From positions 1-64,000 of the forward strand of contig NZ_JACVPF010000001.1 of NCBI RefSeq assembly GCF_018882055.1: DNA of 64,000 nucleotides. The letters run 5' to 3'. A program made the position numbers and the translations under genes. This DNA is from Polynucleobacter sp. es-MAR-4. Lineage in GTDB: Bacteria; Pseudomonadota; Gammaproteobacteria; Burkholderiales; Burkholderiaceae. Positions 59,388-64,000 of this stretch are shown piece by piece. The notes under the pieces were generated by a model. It searched no databases, was not told the DNA's origin, and was given only the letters and a program-made list of their open reading frames with translations. Every line of letters starts with the position of its first letter. Within the stretch, counting starts at the first letter, position 1.

Positions 59388-60434
59388 ATGCCAATTTCAA
59401 ATACAGACTTGCAAGAGTTAGCTAAGGTTTCCTTAGGTGAGTACTTGCGCAATCTACCAGTCGATCAAATCGCGGTAGAGAGACCTTTCCTTAAAAAACT
59501 CATGGAAGGGCGAAAGAGCCTATTAGGCGCAAAACAGAACGTAGTCGAAAACATCCGCAAAGAGCATGGCAGTAACTTTAGCTGGGCCTTTGGCGAAGAG
59601 ACGGTCAAGTTCAATAAACGCAATACGACTGAGCAAGCCTCTTTCCCATGGCGCAGGGCAGTTGACGGTCTGTATATCGACTATGACCGGCTTTTTAGCA
59701 ATGGCATCAAGGTGCGGGAGGGTGGGGCGCGTGGTTTCCAGTTGGAATACAACGAGCGCGTACAACTGATCAACCTCCTAGATGAGCAGTTAGAAGTCCT
59801 GCGAGAAGGATTCCTTAATAAGCTAGATCTTGAGCTGCACCGCGACGGCTCACACGGCGCAGATGCAGTGGTGGGACTAGATAGCCTTGTTAGTCTAGCT
59901 CCTGATGCCGGCACGGTAGGTGGTATCGATCGAGCCAAAGCAAGCTACTGGCGTAACTACGCAGTTAAAGACATCGCTTCAACTACGCCAGGTAACTTGG
60001 TGGGTGAGATGGAGACCGCATGGCGTCAATGTATTAAGCATGGTGGCAGTCCTGATTTCATCATTGCGGGTGGTAAGTTCATTGATACCTATCGAAAACA
60101 AGTCACAGTGACCCATATTGCTGGATCAGGTGAAGCCAAGTACATCGATGCTGGCGTAGGTGCGGGTGTAAACACTGGGCTAGCCTTCAAGGGTGTAGAG
60201 ATCATCTGGGATCCCCAGTTTGATGAACTCGATGCCATGGCTAATCGTTCGGTCGAGTGGAGTAAGCGTTGTTACTTCCTCAATACCCGCTTTATGAAGC
60301 TGCGGGATGACGACTTAGATATCGTTGCTCCAATCCGTCCACACGACACACTCGCCATGTACGCCATGGTGAACTTACGCTGTGCCCTATCCATCTCACG
60401 TGCAAATGCCCATGCGGTATTGGCTATTCAATAA
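59388..60434 (+). CDS. Phage major capsid protein
   Basis: A 348-residue coat protein. Visible blocks include MPISNTDLQELAKVSLGEYL, a beta-rich region with FSWAFGEETVKFNKRNT and FPWRRAVDGLYIDYDRLFSN, a long helix NERVQLINLLDEQLEVLREG, the central GIDRAKASYWRNYAVKDIAS, and the C-terminal FDELDAMANRSVEWSKRCYF with HDTLAMYAMVNLRCALS. Size and composition fit the HK97-fold capsid of tailed phages. AGGGGTGG precedes the ATG. It belongs with the portal gene despite the AbiE pair between them. Confidence 0.83.
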   Translation: MPISNTDLQELAKVSLGEYLRNLPVDQIAVERPFLKKLMEGRKSLLGAKQNVVENIRKEHGSNFSWAFGEETVKFNKRNTTEQASFPWRRAVDGLYIDYDRLFSNGIKVREGGARGFQLEYNERVQLINLLDEQLEVLREGFLNKLDLELHRDGSHGADAVVGLDSLVSLAPDAGTVGGIDRAKASYWRNYAVKDIASTTPGNLVGEMETAWRQCIKHGGSPDFIIAGGKFIDTYRKQVTVTHIAGSGEAKYIDAGVGAGVNTGLAFKGVEIIWDPQFDELDAMANRSVEWSKRCYFLNTRFMKLRDDDLDIVAPIRPHDTLAMYAMVNLRCALSISRANAHAVLAIQ

Positions 60435-60444
60435 GGAGGAAGAA

Positions 60445-60840
60445 ATGAACAACACCATGAACCACAAAGAACTCATTCATAGCGACTTCCAAATTAAAGA
60501 GGTGGAAGCGGTAGTGCGCAGAGATGCATTCACAACCATCCATGTGTATGTACCGCCATATGAGACAAACATATTGCGTAACCTTTTTGGGCGTGAGAAC
60601 GTCACGGTGTTCGAGCGCCCAACAAAGACCACTATTACTCCAGAGCAGGAGTACGACCGCCTATGCGCTAAGTATGGCCATGAGGTCGTAGCCAAAGTCT
60701 TTGGTGAGGATGATGGTGATCGACTAATGGGGATCGTGGAAGGCTTAATGAAAGAAGGTCAGCTTCCAGCGCAAGAAAATGTATTAGAAGGAACTCTTGA
60801 GCAAGAGCCATCAGAAACCAAAGGAGCCAAGAAACGCTAG
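60445..60840 (+). CDS. Phage-block hypothetical protein (131 aa)
   Basis: Reads from MNNTMNHKELIHSDFQIKEV, with a middle part of strands (TTIHVYVPPYETNILRNLFG) and an acidic helical C-terminus (KVFGEDDGDRLMGIVEGLMK). AAGGAGG precedes the ATG, ten bases after the capsid stop. Position behind the capsid would suit a head-decoration, head-completion or DNA-end protein. No family is recognised. Confidence 0.65.
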   Translation: MNNTMNHKELIHSDFQIKEVEAVVRRDAFTTIHVYVPPYETNILRNLFGRENVTVFERPTKTTITPEQEYDRLCAKYGHEVVAKVFGEDDGDRLMGIVEGLMKEGQLPAQENVLEGTLEQEPSETKGAKKR

Positions 60841-60860
60841 CAGGAGGGAAGGACATCGCC

Positions 60861-60932
60861 ATGACCACTAGCAGCAGGTGTTTGGATGCGGCTGCGGGTG
60901 TTGAAGTAACCATGGTGTGTGGGCGCGCGTAA
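60861..60932 (+). CDS. Possible 23-residue phage peptide
   Basis: MTTSSRCLDAAAGVEVTMVC then GRA. An AGGAGGGAAGG purine run precedes the ATG by about nine bases, a good ribosome site. The stop lies in a GC-rich hairpin (GGGCGCGCGTAACTGCGCCCC) that could serve as a weak terminator. It may only be a leader peptide. Confidence 0.25.
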   Translation: MTTSSRCLDAAAGVEVTMVCGRA

Positions 60933-61033
60933 CTGCGCCCCACTGCCAACACCAAAGAACAGTCTAGGCGGTAGTGGGGCGGTGGACTTCCATACTTATT
61001 TATACCTTCGAGCATCAAGAAAAGAACCATCAC

Positions 61034-61570
61034 ATGCTTCCAATCATCACCTCTCTAGTACAAACCTTGGCCGTTAATGGCCTTGGTCTGCTTGCGGGCG
61101 CGGTCCAGGCTAAAGGTAAGGAATTCATTGAAAGCAAGATTGGTGCGCGCATTCCAGACAACCCCAGTCAGGAAGATCTCATTAAGCTCAAGCAGCTAGA
61201 GATTGAGCAAGAGCAGTTGCTGCTGCAATATACGCTCAAACAGAAAGAGCTCGAGATAGAGGAATCCAAGCTTCTAGCGGAGATGCATCGGGCCTCACAA
61301 GACAATGCCACCAATCGCTGGCAATCCGATATGGGCAGTGACTCCAGGTTATCGAAGAACATCAGACCAGGAACGCTGGTTTACATCCTCACGGCCTACC
61401 TCTTATTTGCATTGCTCTCGGCCATGGGCATTGATATCAATGAAGCTTATGTAAAGCTCCTAGGAGAATGGGGCCAGTTAGTCATGTTGGCTTACTTTGG
61501 GGGAAGGTCTATAGAGAAGATCTTTGAGATGCGTATGAATGGCTTAAATAAAAGAGAAGAGTCTAAGTGA
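61034..61570 (+). CDS. Phage holin (3-TM, gene-transfer-release type)
   Basis: A 178-residue protein. An N-terminal amphipathic part (MLPIITSLVQTLAVNGLGLL) precedes a long charged coiled coil (LKQLEIEQEQLLLQYTLKQK, ELEIEESKLLAEMHRASQDN). The signature NIRPGTLVYILTAYLLFALL and a second helix around LLGEWGQLVMLAYFGGRSIE follow. This is the pattern of the holin family first noted in gene transfer agents. Its stop overlaps the endolysin start (GTGA), so lysis genes are translated together. Confidence 0.8.
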   Translation: MLPIITSLVQTLAVNGLGLLAGAVQAKGKEFIESKIGARIPDNPSQEDLIKLKQLEIEQEQLLLQYTLKQKELEIEESKLLAEMHRASQDNATNRWQSDMGSDSRLSKNIRPGTLVYILTAYLLFALLSAMGIDINEAYVKLLGEWGQLVMLAYFGGRSIEKIFEMRMNGLNKREESK

Positions 61571-61926
61571 ATTTAAAAGTGAGCAGTTTAGTAGCGGAAC
61601 AAGCAGCCTTTCTAATTGACGTCAGCAGGCTGATTCAGTTTGCTACTGCAGAAGGATGGGTCATTACAGGGGGAGAGCTCTGGCGTTCACCAGAGCAGCA
61701 AGAGATCTACCTTAGGGCTGGCAGATCTAAAACCATGAATAGTAATCACTTAAGACGCTGCGCTATAGATCTGAACTTCTTCTGGAAAGGAAAGCTCGTC
61801 TGGGATAAAGAGCTGATTCGGACAGTAGGCGAATACTGGGAAAGTCTAAATTCTAAGAACAGATGGGGTGGGAATTTCAAAGGATTTGTAGATGTGCCGC
61901 ATTTTGAGCGAGTTTCTGTGGATTGA
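61567..61926 (+). CDS. M15-family endolysin (peptidoglycan peptidase)
   Basis: A 119-residue zinc peptidase of the VanY/L-alanyl-D-glutamate peptidase type. GELWRSPEQQEIYLRAGRS, MNSNHLRRCAIDLNFFWKG (His and Asp zinc ligands) and FVDVPHFERV (final His) are all present. Start is GTG overlapping the holin stop. No signal peptide, so it depends on the holin to reach the cell wall. The size is typical of small phage and GTA endolysins. Confidence 0.88.
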   Translation: MNLKVSSLVAEQAAFLIDVSRLIQFATAEGWVITGGELWRSPEQQEIYLRAGRSKTMNSNHLRRCAIDLNFFWKGKLVWDKELIRTVGEYWESLNSKNRWGGNFKGFVDVPHFERVSVD

Positions 61927-61955
61927 TATCAAGTTATTATGTAATTTATAAATAC

Positions 61956-64000
61956 ATGAGGGCTTACTTGGTGATTAATTTTGGAAAACTTGGCAAATCT
62001 AAAATAGCTTCTGCGCCAAGCACTTTAGTAGAGCTATTTGAGCAATTAGATCGAAAAGCCACCCATCAAATACTGAGGCCAGTTCAGGCGGAAGCGCTTG
62101 TAGGTCTAGATCAGCAATGTGATGATCGCGATATTATTCTTAAGGTAAGTACGGGATCCGGAAAGACTTTGGTCGGCTTGGTTTATGGAGAGATGATAAG
62201 AAGAAGGTACCCGGGGGAACCAGTTCTATATCTATGTCCAACAAATCAATTGGTGGAGCAGGTCTTATCAACCGCTGGAAAGATAGGGATCACTGCAGAA
62301 TCTTTTAAATCTGGACAGCATGCACATCAGGGTTTTGAGGGCAAGTCAATTTTAGTATGCACTTACGAGAAACTATTCAACGCACGTAATATTTTCGATA
62401 GCAGGGGGTTAATTCCGTCTGGAATTATTCTTGATGATATCCATTCAGGGGTTGATCGAATAAGGCAAAAATATACCGTTTCAATACCAGATGATGCCTA
62501 TTTGCAAATAAGAGAGATCTTTCGAGAAATATGCGAGAGCTGCGATCCACCTGTTTGGCGCGATATTCAAAATAATGATCCAACAGCTCGTTTTGAGGTT
62601 CCTTATTGGCTGTGGGTTCCTCAAATACCAACTGTTGAGAAAATAATAGATAACTTTCGTGAAGAAAACGAAATTTTATTTTCTTTTTCAAACATCTCAA
62701 GATATTTAGAGCAGGCTAGATTGTGTATATCCGGGGTAGGAGCTGAATTATCGATGGCCGTTCCCGCCACTGAGGAGAACATGGCCTTTCATTCTGCAAA
62801 GCATCGCTTGTTCATGTCGGCAAGCATTAAGGATGGGGCATTTTTAATCAAAGATTTAGGATGTGGAGAGGCTGCTTTACACAGAATAATAGAGCCTGCT
62901 AGCGATAGAGGTGCTGGCGAGAGGATGATTCTTCCAGTCTCATTAATTGATCCAAGTCTTCGGAAAAGTGATGTAGGTAGACTGTGTTCCCAGCTCTCCA
63001 GTCTTACCAATGTAGTGGTCTTAACTAGTTCATTTGCTCAGGCTGAGGTTTGGAGTGAGTTTGGTGCTGAAATTAAGGCTGGATCTGAGATTGATGAGGC
63101 TGTAGAGCGCCTGACCAACTCATCATCCAACAATTTTTTTGTATTTACTCAGCGTTTTGATGGTGTAGATTTACCAGATGATGCGTGTAGGATCCTAGTT
63201 GTTGATGGTATACCAACAGGCGATAGAATCTGCGATCAAATTGATATTGAGCGGCAAAAAAATTCCTATGGAAGCAATATGAGAATTGTAAATCGACTGG
63301 AGCAGGCTCTGGGTAGATCAGTGCGATCGAGCGCAGATTATTCGGCAGTTCTTTTGGTTGGAAGTGATTTAGGGTCATTCATTGGACGGAAGGATGTCAA
63401 TGAGCTTCTTGAATCTCATACTAGGGAGCAAATTGACTTAGGGAAAGCTCTTGCTGACCAGGTTAAAGCCGTAAGCAAAAAATCAACCGATGCAATTAGT
63501 GAGGCAATTAGTGCATTGCTAGATAGAAACGAAGAGTGGAAAGAGGCCTATAGAGAGCGCATGTCGTCTGTAGTTCAGTATAAAAGAGTTTCAAATCAAC
63601 TAACTGAGGCAGAAAAGGTTGCAATCGCCGAAAGAAAGGCATGGATAAGTAGCAAGGCAAGAAACCATCATGCTTCATCAAGCATCCTACAGAATGCTAT
63701 CGACTCGCTCCAGTTGCATGATTCCCAGAAAGCTGATTTGATGCAAAAAATGGCAAGCTCTTTATCTCACTTTGAAAAATCAAAGGCTGCTTTGGTTTAT
63801 AGAGCTGCATTCAACTTAAATAGCTTGTTACCAAGGCCACCTCAAATGCCTGATAGAAAGTATTTGAAGGCAAGTGAGCAGGCGATTGCCTTTCGAGATG
63901 TGCTGCAAGCTTTTATAAATCCTAATGCTGCTATTTCAAGAGTATTGGAGATCAAGGCAAAGCTGGCTTATTCTGGTAGTGCGGAATTAGTTGAGCAGGG
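61956..64000 (+). CDS. Superfamily-2 helicase, XPD/DinG-like (C-terminus beyond window)
   Basis: An open frame of at least 681 codons without stop to the window edge. Walker A is VSTGSGKTLVGLVYG, a Walker-B-like LDDIHSG stands in place of DEAH, LFMSASIKDG is motif III, and EQALGRSVRSSADY is the arginine-finger motif VI as in DinG/XPD-type helicases. The part after about residue 480 is helical (DLGKALADQVKAVSKKSTDA). ATG 61956 or GTG 61971 could be the start; GAGGG suits the GTG. It does not resemble phage replication helicases. Position at the end of a phage block suggests a defence or accessory helicase whose partners lie outside. Confidence 0.75.
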   Translation, partial: MRAYLVINFGKLGKSKIASAPSTLVELFEQLDRKATHQILRPVQAEALVGLDQQCDDRDIILKVSTGSGKTLVGLVYGEMIRRRYPGEPVLYLCPTNQLVEQVLSTAGKIGITAESFKSGQHAHQGFEGKSILVCTYEKLFNARNIFDSRGLIPSGIILDDIHSGVDRIRQKYTVSIPDDAYLQIREIFREICESCDPPVWRDIQNNDPTARFEVPYWLWVPQIPTVEKIIDNFREENEILFSFSNISRYLEQARLCISGVGAELSMAVPATEENMAFHSAKHRLFMSASIKDGAFLIKDLGCGEAALHRIIEPASDRGAGERMILPVSLIDPSLRKSDVGRLCSQLSSLTNVVVLTSSFAQAEVWSEFGAEIKAGSEIDEAVERLTNSSSNNFFVFTQRFDGVDLPDDACRILVVDGIPTGDRICDQIDIERQKNSYGSNMRIVNRLEQALGRSVRSSADYSAVLLVGSDLGSFIGRKDVNELLESHTREQIDLGKALADQVKAVSKKSTDAISEAISALLDRNEEWKEAYRERMSSVVQYKRVSNQLTEAEKVAIAERKAWISSKARNHHASSSILQNAIDSLQLHDSQKADLMQKMASSLSHFEKSKAALVYRAAFNLNSLLPRPPQMPDRKYLKASEQAIAFRDVLQAFINPNAAISRVLEIKAKLAYSGSAELVEQ

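Overview
The window looks like the chromosome of a low-GC, free-living betaproteobacterium of the Burkholderiaceae, most likely Polynucleobacter or a close relative. This is inferred from many tripartite-tricarboxylate-type (Bug/TctC) binding proteins, a TonB/ExbBD/HemP iron locus, a MetR/MetE pair, NemA/NfsB and many small single-copy genes in AT-rich DNA. There is no rRNA and no intact tRNA. Instead there are four decayed tRNA 3' ends, which suggests repeated integration and loss.

Layout. 1-3 kb: N-terminus of catalase-peroxidase KatG (minus strand), a Bug-type binding protein and several micro-ORFs. 3.0-9.3 kb: a Fur-box-headed iron operon on the plus strand (Fe(III)-binding protein, TonB, ExbB, ExbD, HemP, small lipoprotein, siderophore receptor, PiuC-type hydroxylase), followed by a ferritin-like protein at 9.9 kb. 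10.6-13.3 kb: tRNA-Asn remnant and a ZnuD-like zinc receptor with a small exported partner. 13.6-16.1 kb: ClpP-like protease, a dispersed-repeat copy and several very small ORFs, two with Cys pairs. 17.1-20.6 kb: NfsB and NemA reductases, a VirK/YbjX-family protein and a tautomerase pseudogene. 21.1-32.2 kb: a self-contained adhesin module of sensor kinase, LuxR-type regulator, TpsB transporter and a giant TpsA exoprotein with three apparently identical 267-bp repeats. 32.3-34.2 kb: a minus-strand operon of ECF sigma factor, zinc-finger anti-sigma, periplasmic thioredoxin and CcdA. 34.5-38.5 kb: a segment bounded by two decayed tRNA-Lys-like ends, carrying an exported acetamidase/formamidase-like protein and a metal ABC binding protein plus permease without ATPase. 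38.6-39.7 kb: a LacI remnant fused to a TctC remnant. 40-46 kb: an accessory stretch with a TAXI-type binding protein, a decayed phage small-terminase-like gene, a 20-G tract, a decayed integrase, repeat copies, small membrane proteins and a DUF6680-type gene. 45.9-53.8 kb: SodC, a truncated GC-rich MFS gene, a DUF2165 protein, a third tRNA scar and a cupin; then divergent MetR/MetE, a GNAT, a two-hotdog thioesterase and a cobalamin riboswitch. 54.2-61.9 kb: phage morphogenesis and lysis genes (portal, scaffold-like, major capsid, holin, M15 endolysin) without terminase or tail genes, interrupted by an AbiE-type toxin-antitoxin pair. 62-64 kb: an XPD/DinG-like helicase running off the window.

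How the parts work together. Iron: TonB-ExbB-ExbD energises the siderophore receptor and probably the zinc receptor, with PiuC and HemP as usual companions. Adhesion: the kinase and regulator probably control the secretion pair next to them. Redox: the sigma/anti-sigma pair probably controls thioredoxin and CcdA, which would carry cytoplasmic electrons to the periplasm. The phage block could be a defective prophage, a satellite or a domesticated particle system.

All assignments come from reading the sequence by eye; no database search was run.
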